Of a stretch of DNA of 64,000 nt, positions 1 through 7,639 are shown piece by piece; the stretch's first letter is position 1; each line of letters starts with the position of its first letter. The position numbers and the translations under genes were made by a program. The DNA comes from Rhizobium rhizogenes NBRC 13257 (GTDB lineage: Bacteria; Pseudomonadota; Alphaproteobacteria; Rhizobiales; Rhizobiaceae): positions 434,001-498,000 of the forward strand of contig NZ_BAYX01000001.1 in the NCBI RefSeq assembly GCF_000696095.1, written 5' to 3'. Below the pieces are notes generated by a model. It was not told the DNA's origin. It worked only from the letters and a program-made list of their open reading frames with translations, and did not search any database.

Positions 1-25
1 GGTTCGAGCCCTACATCACCCACCA
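1..25 (+). tRNA. 3' end of a tRNA gene, probably tRNA-Val (5' part outside window)
   Basis: The first 25 bases read as a tRNA 3' end: the last two bases of a T-stem, the 7-nt loop TTCGAGC, T-stem CCTAC, acceptor strand ATCACCC, discriminator A and an encoded CCA. The acceptor strand would pair with GGGTGAT, which as I recall is the 5' end of rhizobial tRNA-Val. The anticodon lies outside the window, so the isotype is inference. No gene is seen from here to position 317, only a weak GC-rich inverted repeat near 50-75. Confidence 0.85.
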
Positions 26-317
26 AATTTTCTTAGAATATCATTGTGATAGCGGCGCCAGTTAAAGCTGGCCGCCGGCGGCGGAAGCACGAGTTTGCGC
101 CATTTGCATTTGCAATATGCTGGATCTCGTAGACCTGCTGGTTAAGAGTCAGTCGCTTTGTCGACAGAGACGTGAAGCAGCGGCTTGCTTTTGTTCCAAG
201 CGCGATCCAGGTCGTAAATTTGGCAGAGAAAAACGCATAAGAGCAGGCAACCGTAGGTGCCAGCATTCAACCGATCACAATCGACTTTAGGTATCTGACG
301 TTCGTGCCAGCGCTTAC

Positions 318-425
318 CTAATGCCTCTTATGCCCGCCGCCTTCCATCACGCTGAAGATGAAGATCACCACCAGGAGCAGGATCAGCGTATAGTCGAAGG
401 TGGATAGCATGCCGAGCAGTTCCAT
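318..425 (-). CDS. 35-residue single-pass small membrane protein
   Basis: A short frame on the minus strand encodes 35 residues beginning MELLGMLSTFDYTLILLLVV and ending MEGGGHKRH, then TAG. Residues 12-26 are almost all Ile, Leu, Val or Phe and form one transmembrane helix; the C-terminus is glycine/histidine/basic. A strong ribosome-binding site, GGAGGAG, lies about 6-8 bases before the ATG. I do not recognise a family. It is too short for ordinary gene calling, but the clean Shine-Dalgarno sequence and coherent hydropathy support it. It stands alone between the tRNA and a divergent flavoprotein gene. Its function is unknown; small helices of this kind often bind larger membrane complexes, which is only analogy here. 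Confidence 0.65.
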   Translation of the reverse strand: MELLGMLSTFDYTLILLLVVIFIFSVMEGGGHKRH

Positions 426-723
426 GATGTTTCTCCTCCCAGAGAACATGAACCAGGACGATCATTAGTATGTTCTTTTATTGGGTGTATGCCAAGGTTT
501 TTACATCCTGCGGTGCAATAACGCTGTTGTGCAGAGCACAAGGAAGTGTTTGTTCGCAAAGGTGATATCGGTTTCGACGCTGTTGCGTTGGTTCATGGGA
601 ACCATTCGGCTTGTCACGGCATTCTATTGTCAATAAAATTTGTAGAGTATATTGCTGTGGAGCAGGCGCGATTGGCGGCATCAAGATCGTCCGCGCGATC
701 GATCGGACTGGAAGGATTTGGCG
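426..723. promoter_or_regulatory. Divergent intergenic region between the 35-aa peptide and the flavoprotein gene
   Basis: About 300 bases without a convincing gene. It must hold promoters for the small membrane peptide (leftward) and the COG4529 gene (rightward). An AT-rich stretch at roughly 627-655 (ATTGTCAATAAAATTTGTAG, then AGTATATTG) resembles AT-rich elements before the Rrf2 gene and before the second flavoprotein gene, so a shared operator is possible. No exact repeat could be established by eye. Confidence 0.3.
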
Positions 724-2187
724 ATGACCACTTATTCTCACGCTTCGTCGCGTGACCGGCCAGTTATCGCAATTATCGGCGGCGGCGTTTCCGGCGCGGC
801 GGTCGCCTTTCATCTGCTGCAGCGCCAGCGGCTGCAGCCCGGTCAGCTTTTCATTTTTGAGCCGCGCGCCAGACTGGGGGCGGGGTTAGCCTATGATACC
901 CAGGATCCCGCGCACCGCATCAATGTGCCGGCGGCAAAGATGAGCCTGCTGCCCGACGATCTCGAACATTTTCAACGCTGGATCGAAGCCCATGATGCGC
1001 TGGCCGGCGACGAGACGGCCGTAGCGGCAAATGGCAGCCTGTTTCCACGGCGCGAGGTTTTCGGACGTTATATCAATGACATGGTGCAGCCTTTCGTCGA
1101 CGATGGCCGCATCAGCCATGTAGCCGAAAAGACTGCCGAGGTGCTGCGGCGGGATGGTCGCTGGATGATCACGGACGAGGCGGGTCGGCGGCTGGAAGCG
1201 GATATCCTCGTCATCGCCACGAGCCATCCGTCGCCATTGCCGCCGGAACCGTTGCGGCGCGCTCTGGCAGGTCATCCGCGTTTTGTAGTCGATCCGACGC
1301 GGCCGGATGCACTCGCCGCCATCCGCGCTGATGATCGCGTGCTCGTGGTCGGCAATGGCCTGACCTCAGCCGACGTTATCGCCTCCCTTACCCTGCGTGG
1401 TCACAAGGGGCCGATCACTGCCATCTCCAGACGTGGCTTGCGCTCGCGCGGCCATGCGCCCGTGAGACAGGAACTGTTCGGCGATTTCGTCAGTCGTCCA
1501 TCGCGGACGGCGCTCGACCTGTTGCGGCATGTGCGTGCCACCATTCGCGAGGCGGAGGCTGAGGGGCGGAGCTGGCATGCGGTCATTGATCAGGTGCGTG
1601 CGCAAGGACAGGATTTATGGCGGGCGATGCCGCTTGGAGAGCGGCGGCGCGTGGTGCGGCATTTGCGGCCCTTCTGGGATGTGCACCGTTTCCGCGTTGC
1701 GCCGCAGGTGGAAGCTGCCAGCGAGGAAGCGATTCGGGGCGGCAGGCTGGAGGTGCTGGCAGCCTCCGTCGCATCCATGGAGACAAAGGATGGGGCGATT
1801 GATTGTCGGCTCGATCTCAGCCATTCAGCCGGGTGTATCGAGCGTCAGTTCGATGCGGTGGTGGTAACGACGGGGCCGGGCCATCGCGGCATATTGGAGA
1901 CGCAGGGCTGGATCGGCGCACTTGCGGATGCGGGCTATCTCGCTATCGATGCCACGCGCCTCGGCCTTGCCTGCAATACGACATCCCAGGCACAGGGGCC
2001 GGATGGCGCGGTGTCACCGTCGCTGTTCATTTCGGGGCCGCTGGCGCGGGGGACTTTCGGCGAACTCATGGGCCTGCCGGAAGTGGTCGAGCATGGTGTC
2101 TTCGTCGCGGGGCAAGTGGCGTCGGCAATCGGCGATCATGAAAATCGCAGGCGTGATAGCCAGCAATTTGATATCAGCGCCGCGTAA
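724..2187 (+). CDS. COG4529-type FAD/NAD(P)-binding protein (paralogue 1)
   Basis: A 487-residue flavoprotein of the COG4529 / NAD_binding_9 family. The N-terminus has a Rossmann motif, IIGGGVSGAAVAFHL, at about residues 14-28, and a second dinucleotide motif, VLVVGNGLTSADV, lies near residue 205. Family members are soluble and putatively FAD-dependent, but substrates are mostly unknown. The start was placed at the ATG preceded by GGAAGG; a longer frame exists upstream but has no ribosome-binding site. It is paralogous to the protein at 5311-6726: both share an SRRG motif and an LWR...RHLR block. It sits just upstream of an Rrf2 regulator and an SfnB-like oxidoreductase, so a role in sulfur or redox metabolism is a reasonable inference, not shown by the sequence. 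Confidence 0.8.
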   Translation: MTTYSHASSRDRPVIAIIGGGVSGAAVAFHLLQRQRLQPGQLFIFEPRARLGAGLAYDTQDPAHRINVPAAKMSLLPDDLEHFQRWIEAHDALAGDETAVAANGSLFPRREVFGRYINDMVQPFVDDGRISHVAEKTAEVLRRDGRWMITDEAGRRLEADILVIATSHPSPLPPEPLRRALAGHPRFVVDPTRPDALAAIRADDRVLVVGNGLTSADVIASLTLRGHKGPITAISRRGLRSRGHAPVRQELFGDFVSRPSRTALDLLRHVRATIREAEAEGRSWHAVIDQVRAQGQDLWRAMPLGERRRVVRHLRPFWDVHRFRVAPQVEAASEEAIRGGRLEVLAASVASMETKDGAIDCRLDLSHSAGCIERQFDAVVVTTGPGHRGILETQGWIGALADAGYLAIDATRLGLACNTTSQAQGPDGAVSPSLFISGPLARGTFGELMGLPEVVEHGVFVAGQVASAIGDHENRRRDSQQFDISAA

Positions 2188-2390
2188 AGGCAAAAAAAAC
2201 CGCAAAATCGTTGCTTAAGCGATACATTGCCTAAATTTACTCATATAAACTATACAATTTGTGAGTTATTGTCTTGTTCGTCGAAGGTAGCGGTATTACT
2301 TCCCGTGGCCAATGATGACAGGATCGGCGGCCGAGTCTCGACCGGTTAGCCGGGCTCCCAACAATCGAACTTGTAGTAAAGCGGACAGCG
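2188..2390 (+). promoter_or_regulatory. Promoter/operator region of the Rrf2 regulator
   Basis: A 203-base gap with an AT-rich core at about 2237-2270 that contrasts with the GC-rich surroundings. It contains ACTCATATAAACTATAC and, just after, AATTTGTGAGT, giving an imperfect dyad (ACTCA...TGAGT). Rrf2 regulators commonly control themselves through AT-rich dyads, so this is the likeliest operator. The assignment is inference. Confidence 0.35.
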
Positions 2391-2861
2391 ATGCTCACGA
2401 AAAAAGGAAAATACGGGTTGAAGGCGCTGGTGGATCTGGCACGCCTCGCGCCGGGCGAGACTGCGTTCATCAACGACATTGCTTCGCGTAACAATATCCC
2501 GAAGAAGTTCCTCGACACCATTCTGCTGGAATTGCGCAATGCCGGCGTGCTGCGGTCTAAGAAGGGGCCTGGAGGCGGCTATTCGCTGTCGCGTCTCGCC
2601 TCCGAGATCCGCATCGGTCATGTCATCCGCACGCTTGACGGCCCGCTCGCGCCGATCCGCTGTGCCAGCCGCACTGCCTACGAGGCCTGTGACGATTGCG
2701 CCGATCCAGAGCGCTGTCATGTGCGGCGCTCCATGACGGAAGTCCGTGATGCGATCGCCGACATTCTCGACAACATGACGCTGGAGCAGTTCGTTGCCGG
2801 CGGTGGGCCGGGCATCGATACGGAAGAGCGGGAAGACTACCGCGCTTCGAAGATCGGCTGA
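2391..2861 (+). CDS. Rrf2 family transcriptional regulator with C-terminal cysteines
   Basis: A 156-residue protein opening MLTKKGKYGLKALVDLA, the standard Rrf2 N-terminus. The winged helix spans about residues 1-80, with a KKGPGGGYSL wing near residue 60. Four cysteines follow in the order C-x8-C-x2-C-x5-C at about residues 91-110. Rrf2 proteins such as IscR and NsrR bind Fe-S clusters through three cysteines in this area, while CymR-type members respond to sulfur status instead. The neighbours (SfnB-like oxidoreductase, two flavoproteins) favour a sulfur or redox signal. A perfect GC hairpin lies about 30 bases downstream. The length is typical of the family. Confidence 0.88.
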   Translation: MLTKKGKYGLKALVDLARLAPGETAFINDIASRNNIPKKFLDTILLELRNAGVLRSKKGPGGGYSLSRLASEIRIGHVIRTLDGPLAPIRCASRTAYEACDDCADPERCHVRRSMTEVRDAIADILDNMTLEQFVAGGGPGIDTEEREDYRASKIG

Positions 2862-2889
2862 GTCGACTTCCAGATCTTTCTGAATTTTT

Positions 2890-2911
2890 CCGCCGGCCTT
2901 AAAGCCGGCGG
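2890..2911 (+). terminator. Stem-loop terminator after the Rrf2 gene
   Basis: A perfect 8-bp stem, CCGCCGGC / GCCGGCGG, with a 6-base loop, followed by TTTGCGTTTC. It lies between the ends of the convergent Rrf2 and SfnB-like genes. The downstream T-tract is short, so efficiency is uncertain. Confidence 0.6.
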
Positions 2912-2919
2912 TTTGCGTT

Positions 2920-4137
2920 TCACGGCGCCCAGTTCTTCGGCGGCGTTACGCCGTTCAGATGATAATTGCCGACCAGATGATATTTCCAGCGGGTGGGATC
3001 CTGCAGCGTGTGGGTGCGGGCATTGCGCCAATGGCGGTCGAGATTGAGGCCGATGCGCGTCGATGAGGTGCCGGCGAGTTCGAACAGCGTGTTCGAGGCT
3101 TCAATGGCGATTTCCGTCGTCAGCGTCGTTGCTGCCGCCACGCCAAGCGTGGCGTCGATCACATGGTCTTCGGTCGGATTGATCTGGGCGATATCGATTT
3201 TCCGGCCCGCACGATCCAGCAGTGCCGCCGCCGCCTCGATGCGGACGGCGATCTGGCCAATCCTGGCAATGGTCAGCGGGTCGTCCGTCGCTCGCTCGAC
3301 GCCGCTGTTCATCCAGGGGCGAGCGCTGGTCCTCACGAATTCCACGGTTTCGGCAAAGGCGACCCTGGCAATGCCGAGATCGATGCCGGCATGGATGATC
3401 TGATCCACCGGACCTATGGTCGTCGGCCGTTCGAAACCTGCATGATGGTCAAGGACGGCGTCGGCGTTGACACAGACATTGTGCAGGATGGTCGTGCCGC
3501 TGCCGGAGGTGCGCTGGCCGAAACCATCCCAGTCGTCGATGATCTGGATGCCTTCGGTGCCGCGTGGGACGAGGGAGATGCTCAGTTCATCCCGCACATC
3601 GAGCGCCGAGATCGCGATCCAGTCGGCGAAAAGCACGCCGGCGGCATAGGATTTGCGGCCATTGACGCGATGACCTGGCCCATCCGGCGTCAGACGGGTG
3701 TTGTCTTGTCCGACCGTTGCAGTACCGGGTTCGGAGAGGGCGTTGCCGAAGCGATCGCCGGCCAGTGCCCTTGCGAAGAAGGCGTCCTTCTGCTCTTCGC
3801 TGCCGCCAGTGCGTAGCGCCTCGAGAATATAGAAATGGTTCCGTGCAATTTCGGCAATCGAAGGATCGGCTTCCGCCAGGATGGCGACGATTTCGGCGAG
3901 AATGGAATTGGAGATGTCAAGGCCGTCATATTCGGAGGGCGTGGTGATGCCGAGCAGTCCGGATTGCGACAGGGCCTCCACTTCCTCGTAGGGGAGCACG
4001 CGGTTGATGTCGCGGTCGCTCGCCTGCTGCGCGAAGCGGGCGGCCAGCGATCGGGCGATCTGCAGCGCTTCTTCTTCGCTCTGAATGCGGTGTGCGGGCG
4101 GCCTGACATGCTCGTGCAACTGCGAAACAGTTCCCAT
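2920..4137 (-). CDS. SfnB-like sulfur acquisition oxidoreductase, acyl-CoA dehydrogenase superfamily
   Basis: A 405-residue acyl-CoA-dehydrogenase-fold protein. The C-terminal block DPTRWKYHLVGNYHLNG is characteristic of the SfnB/DszC branch, which contains FMN-dependent enzymes for organosulfur compounds rather than true acyl-CoA dehydrogenases. The N-terminal helical domain covers about residues 20-130, the beta domain 130-240 and the C-terminal helical bundle 245-380. Its ATG is preceded by GGAG at good spacing. It is convergent with the Rrf2 gene and divergent from the alpha/beta hydrolase. By family analogy it would act in sulfur scavenging from sulfones or sulfonates; the actual substrate cannot be read from sequence. 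Confidence 0.82.
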   Translation of the reverse strand: MGTVSQLHEHVRPPAHRIQSEEEALQIARSLAARFAQQASDRDINRVLPYEEVEALSQSGLLGITTPSEYDGLDISNSILAEIVAILAEADPSIAEIARNHFYILEALRTGGSEEQKDAFFARALAGDRFGNALSEPGTATVGQDNTRLTPDGPGHRVNGRKSYAAGVLFADWIAISALDVRDELSISLVPRGTEGIQIIDDWDGFGQRTSGSGTTILHNVCVNADAVLDHHAGFERPTTIGPVDQIIHAGIDLGIARVAFAETVEFVRTSARPWMNSGVERATDDPLTIARIGQIAVRIEAAAALLDRAGRKIDIAQINPTEDHVIDATLGVAAATTLTTEIAIEASNTLFELAGTSSTRIGLNLDRHWRNARTHTLQDPTRWKYHLVGNYHLNGVTPPKNWAP

Positions 4138-4332
4138 CCATCACTCCATCAGCCGATGGCATATTCAGTGACTTAGCCTTGCCAAATCGATAAGCTCTTA
4201 ATTTCTATAGATGTACTGTACATTAGATTTTCTTTGCTTATGCCGATCTGGCTGTTTGGCATAATAGGCGTCGAATGGAGAAATTGTAAGTGCGCGGCTC
4301 GACCGCCGCCGATTGCCATCCAGGAGAGCGCT
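4138..4332. promoter_or_regulatory. Divergent promoter region with an 11-bp palindrome
   Basis: An intergenic region between the SfnB-like gene and the hydrolase gene. It is AT-rich at 4185-4260 and carries the odd palindrome TGTACTGTACA at 4212-4222, a plausible site for a dimeric regulator. No second copy was found by eye. Confidence 0.35.
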
Positions 4333-4932
4333 ATGGTCGCGACATTGATCGTTCCCGGTTTGAACGGCTCCGCCGAGGGGCACTGGCAGCGCCATTGGGT
4401 GTGTGATCATACGGCTGCAACCATCGTTCGCCAGTCCTCCTGGGCAAGGCCGGCGCTCAAGGATTGGCTGGCGGCGTTGGAGACCGAACTGGAGCGAGCA
4501 GGGGAAGTATGGCTCGTCACCCATAGTCTCGGGTGCCTGCTTGCCGCAAACCTCGCAAATCGGCCTGCTGCGCGCCATGTGAAGGGTGCGCTTCTGGTCG
4601 CGCCTTGCGATCTCGGGCGGACGGAGCGGCTGCATCCCGGCGCCATCGATTTCGGTGCGATGCCGATAGGGTCCCTGCCGTTTCCGAGCCTCGTCGTCGG
4701 CAGCCGGGACGATCCTTACATGGATTTTGCGGAACTTCGCCGCTATGCAGCTCAATGGGGCAGCGGGTTTCACGATCTCGGCAATGCCGGCCATATCAAT
4801 ATTGCCAGCGGTTTCGGTCGCTGGGAGCAGGGCTATCGATTGTTTTCCGATTTCGCCAAGCCACTTGAAAACCAAAGGAATAAGCGTGCAAGACCGCGAT
4901 TGCACGACGTTCTGTGCCCGGCCATGTCATAG
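4333..4932 (+). CDS. RBBP9/YdeN family alpha/beta hydrolase
   Basis: A 199-residue serine hydrolase-like protein. It starts MVATLIVPGLNGSAEGHWQ, the usual opening of the RBBP9/YdeN family. The nucleophile motif is THSLGCL (Ser near residue 68), an Asp lies in SRDDPY near residue 138, and a His lies in GNAGHIN near residue 156, completing a Ser-Asp-His triad. The start is the ATG after AGGAGAGC. In other bacteria, members of this family sit next to sulfur-assimilation or aromatic genes, but no substrate can be assigned. It is followed by a strong stem-loop, so it is probably monocistronic. Confidence 0.82.
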   Translation: MVATLIVPGLNGSAEGHWQRHWVCDHTAATIVRQSSWARPALKDWLAALETELERAGEVWLVTHSLGCLLAANLANRPAARHVKGALLVAPCDLGRTERLHPGAIDFGAMPIGSLPFPSLVVGSRDDPYMDFAELRRYAAQWGSGFHDLGNAGHINIASGFGRWEQGYRLFSDFAKPLENQRNKRARPRLHDVLCPAMS

Positions 4933-4953
4933 GGCGCCACCCACCATCAGAAA

Positions 4954-4985
4954 CGCCGGTCGCAAGAAAGCGCTTGCTACCGGCG
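4954..4985 (+). terminator. Rho-independent terminator after the hydrolase gene
   Basis: Nested arms CGCCGGT...ACCGGCG and GCAAG...CTTGC form a stem of about 12 bp with one mismatch and a 6-base loop, followed by CATTTTCGCG. It lies 21 bases after the hydrolase stop codon. Confidence 0.7.
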
Positions 4986-5310
4986 CATTTTCGCGCTTTC
5001 ATATACGACTAAATAAGTAGACTATATGAGCAACCACATTCCTCCAGGCCAATGGGCTTGCAGTATGAAGGTTGACGAAGGGAACAGGGTTTCGCGCTGG
5101 AGCGGAAACCTGCCTGAAGCATCCCTCTTTCGGATGAGAGCCGAAGTGGGAAATGCACTTCAGGTTCAAGGAACCAAAGCGGCCCTTGTGTGTTTACGGG
5201 CGCGCAGCGCTTCGCGGCCTGATGGCTGCGAACCGTATGAGGTTCACCGGCAAAGTATCAGTATGCCCTTAGAAAAGCATGATCGACCACCTCGCCCCCC
5301 AGGAGTTGAT
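4986..5310 (+). other. Long leader of the second flavoprotein gene; no gene assigned
   Basis: An AT-rich promoter-like stretch (CATATACGACTAAATAAGTAG, then ACTATATGAG; shortened here) lies at about 4999-5030. About 280 bases follow before the preferred start codon. The frame is open from an ATG at 5026 and would add 95 residues to the flavoprotein. That extension has no similarity to the paralogue and no ribosome-binding site at its ATG. I therefore read this as an untranslated leader, possibly structured, but matched no riboswitch class to it. Confidence 0.35.
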
Positions 5311-6726
5311 ATGACGGTTCAGGGATTTTTTTCCGCCAAGGCAAATGCTGCGGCACAGGCCTATGGGATACCGCGCATCGCCGTTATCGGCCGCGGCTTT
5401 TCCGGCATGATGATGGCGATCGCCTTGATGAAGACGGTGCGGACGCCATTTCACCTGCAGCTCTTCGATCCCAATTCCAGCGTCAGCGGCGGTCAGGCGT
5501 TAGCCTCCGGCCATAGCAGCGAAATCCTCAACAGCCGCGTGCGCGATCTCTCGGTCTCCGCCGGCGATCCTGATGATTTCAACGATTGGCTCTGTAGCAA
5601 CGCTCCGTTTCGCAGTGCCGTACCGGCGGCGATACCGGGATTTCTGCAGATCTTCGTGCCGAAGAGCATTTTCAGCGATTATGTCTATCAGCGCTTCTCC
5701 GAGGCGCTGTCTTCGCGACGGGATATTACGGTGCAGGTCAGTGGCGAGACGGTGGTCGGCCTTCGCCGTGGCCGTGGCGGCCGTTTTCTGGTGGAAAGCG
5801 CCGGTGTCGCCAATCCGGTGTTCGACATGGTGGTCCTGGCGACCGGTTACGGCATTGCCGATGACCAGCCGCAGAGCGGCGAGCCCGTGGCAACGCCGAC
5901 GACGGTGCGCGCTCGTCGCCTGGTGTCGCGCCCGCATACCGTCTTGCTCGGCAGCGGCCTGCGCGTCGTCGACCGACTGCTGCAGATGCGCGATAGCGGC
6001 TATGACGGCCAGATTACCCTCGTTTCCAGGCGCGGCTTCCTACCGCAGAGCCATACCCGCAGCAACGCCGATCCGGTCTTTCCAGCCAAAGCGATGCCCG
6101 GCAATCTCAGCGAGATCGTCCGTTTCATTCGCGCGGCCTGCGAAAATGCCGAGGCCAACGGGCAGAACTGGCAATCCGTCATGAACGGCCTGCGAAAACA
6201 TGCCCGTTCGCTCTGGCGGTCGCTGCCGGCAGGCCAGAAGCAGCAATTCAACCGCCATCTGCGCGCCCTTTACGACAGCCACCGAAATCGTCTGCCGGAG
6301 GCGCTACATGTCCGGCTGCAACAGGAACTCGCGGAGGGCAACACGTTGTTGCGTCGTGGACACTTCCTGCGACGCACGCCGACCGGCTTGACGATGAGGC
6401 CAGCCGGCCAGCAGGGCATTGAGCAGATCTATGCCGACGAGGTGATCGACTGCCGCTGCCAGGCGCCAGACCTCACCACGCCGCTGATGCAGAGCCTGAT
6501 CAATGCTGGCCTTGCCATGCCGGACGAACTCGGCCTCGGCCTTGCCGTCGAGGCCACCGGCGCGCTTTCCGTGGATGGTCGAACGACGGATGGGCTTTTC
6601 GCTGTGGGGCCACTGGGGCTCGGGAGCCTGCCGGATATCGATCTGGTGCCGGAGATCGTGATGCAGGCCTATGCGGCGGCGGAAGGCGTTGCCAGGCGGT
6701 TCTATCCGCAATGCAAGGCGGTGTAA
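5311..6726 (+). CDS. COG4529-type FAD/NAD(P)-binding protein (paralogue 2)
   Basis: A 471-residue flavoprotein of the same family as the one at 724-2187. Near the N-terminus it has the dinucleotide motif VIGRGFSGMMMAIAL, where the middle glycine of GxGxxG is kept but GGG is replaced by GRG. A second motif, VLLGSGLRVVDRLL, lies near residue 210. The start is the ATG with AGGAG six bases upstream; an ATG 95 codons further up is open but unsupported. Unlike paralogue 1 it lacks the PAHRIN segment in the first third, so cofactor or substrate use may differ. It is followed by a DUF924 gene. Function is unknown; proximity to the Rrf2/SfnB group suggests shared physiology. Confidence 0.78.
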   Translation: MTVQGFFSAKANAAAQAYGIPRIAVIGRGFSGMMMAIALMKTVRTPFHLQLFDPNSSVSGGQALASGHSSEILNSRVRDLSVSAGDPDDFNDWLCSNAPFRSAVPAAIPGFLQIFVPKSIFSDYVYQRFSEALSSRRDITVQVSGETVVGLRRGRGGRFLVESAGVANPVFDMVVLATGYGIADDQPQSGEPVATPTTVRARRLVSRPHTVLLGSGLRVVDRLLQMRDSGYDGQITLVSRRGFLPQSHTRSNADPVFPAKAMPGNLSEIVRFIRAACENAEANGQNWQSVMNGLRKHARSLWRSLPAGQKQQFNRHLRALYDSHRNRLPEALHVRLQQELAEGNTLLRRGHFLRRTPTGLTMRPAGQQGIEQIYADEVIDCRCQAPDLTTPLMQSLINAGLAMPDELGLGLAVEATGALSVDGRTTDGLFAVGPLGLGSLPDIDLVPEIVMQAYAAAEGVARRFYPQCKAV

Positions 6727-6902
6727 TAGAGCCGTCTCTCGCTGGTCAACGGTGGCATGGCCCGGTGCTCGCGTTCAAGAGAGCCGCCAATCGGCATCGA
6801 TTTCATCGTGATCCTGCGAAAAGGGTGACTGACGGCGAGTTTCGCCATTGCCGCCATTCGCTTATGGACCTATCTCCCGAGGGCAGTGTTGGGAGACAGG
6901 CA

Positions 6903-7463
6903 ATGGCAGCAAAACCGATCGTTTGTACACCGGAAGAGGTATTAAGCTTCTGGTTCGAGGAGTGCACGAGCGAGGACTGGTTTCGCTCGACCGTCAAACT
7001 CGACGAAGAGATCTATCGTCGGTTTCGCGACACGCATCTGGCTCTGGCGGCAGGGGTGAGCGATCTCTGGCGGGCAACGCCGGGAAACCGGCTGGCCTCG
7101 ATCATTGTCCTCGATCAATTCCCCCGCAATATCTATCGCGGCACTCCGCTTGCTTTCGCAACCGACGGCTTGGCATTGCAGGAGGCGAAAGCGGCTTTGG
7201 AGGTTGGCGCTGATCAAGAGATGCCGGCGGAATGGCGGATATTCTTCTATTTGCCGTTCGAACATGCCGAAAATCTTGCCGAGCAGGAACGGGCGGTTGC
7301 TCTTTTTCGTTCGCTCGGCATGGATGAGCAGATCGACTATGCGCTTCGGCATCGCGCCGTTATTGCCGTTTATGGCCGTTTCCCTCATCGCAACGCCATG
7401 CTTGGGCGCGTATCGACAGAGGCCGAGAAAGAGTATCTCGCCCGTCCAGGAGCGGGTTTCTAA
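6903..7463 (+). CDS. DUF924 family protein
   Basis: A 186-residue protein of the DUF924 (COG3803) family, recognised by VLSFWFEE near the N-terminus, the central LDQFPRNIYR motif and FFYLPFEHAE in the second half. These are predicted all-helical, TPR-like soluble proteins of unknown biochemical role. The start was placed at the ATG following GGGAGA; the frame is open for 64 codons further upstream into the preceding gene's end, without a ribosome-binding site. It lies 176 bases after the flavoprotein gene. The C-terminal HRNAMLGR motif is typical. No function is proposed. Confidence 0.85.
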   Translation: MAAKPIVCTPEEVLSFWFEECTSEDWFRSTVKLDEEIYRRFRDTHLALAAGVSDLWRATPGNRLASIIVLDQFPRNIYRGTPLAFATDGLALQEAKAALEVGADQEMPAEWRIFFYLPFEHAENLAEQERAVALFRSLGMDEQIDYALRHRAVIAVYGRFPHRNAMLGRVSTEAEKEYLARPGAGF

Positions 7464-7639
7464 GAGGATAAGGGCGGCAAATGCCTTTCTGTCGCCTTTC
7501 TTTGCCTTACAAGGCTTACGCGTAGGGACTATGAAATGCGCAATCGCAGTATGGATAGATTCCGTTCTTTCATTTCTTCCGCGCGGCGAATCCGTTTATT
7601 GAGGCCGCCAGCGACTTTATCCGCGACGAGGAGCTTTGC

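Noticed and set aside
5026..5310. 95-codon N-terminal extension of the second flavoprotein
   Set aside because: No ribosome-binding site at the upstream ATG, no match to the paralogue, and an ideal AGGAG before the ATG at 5311.
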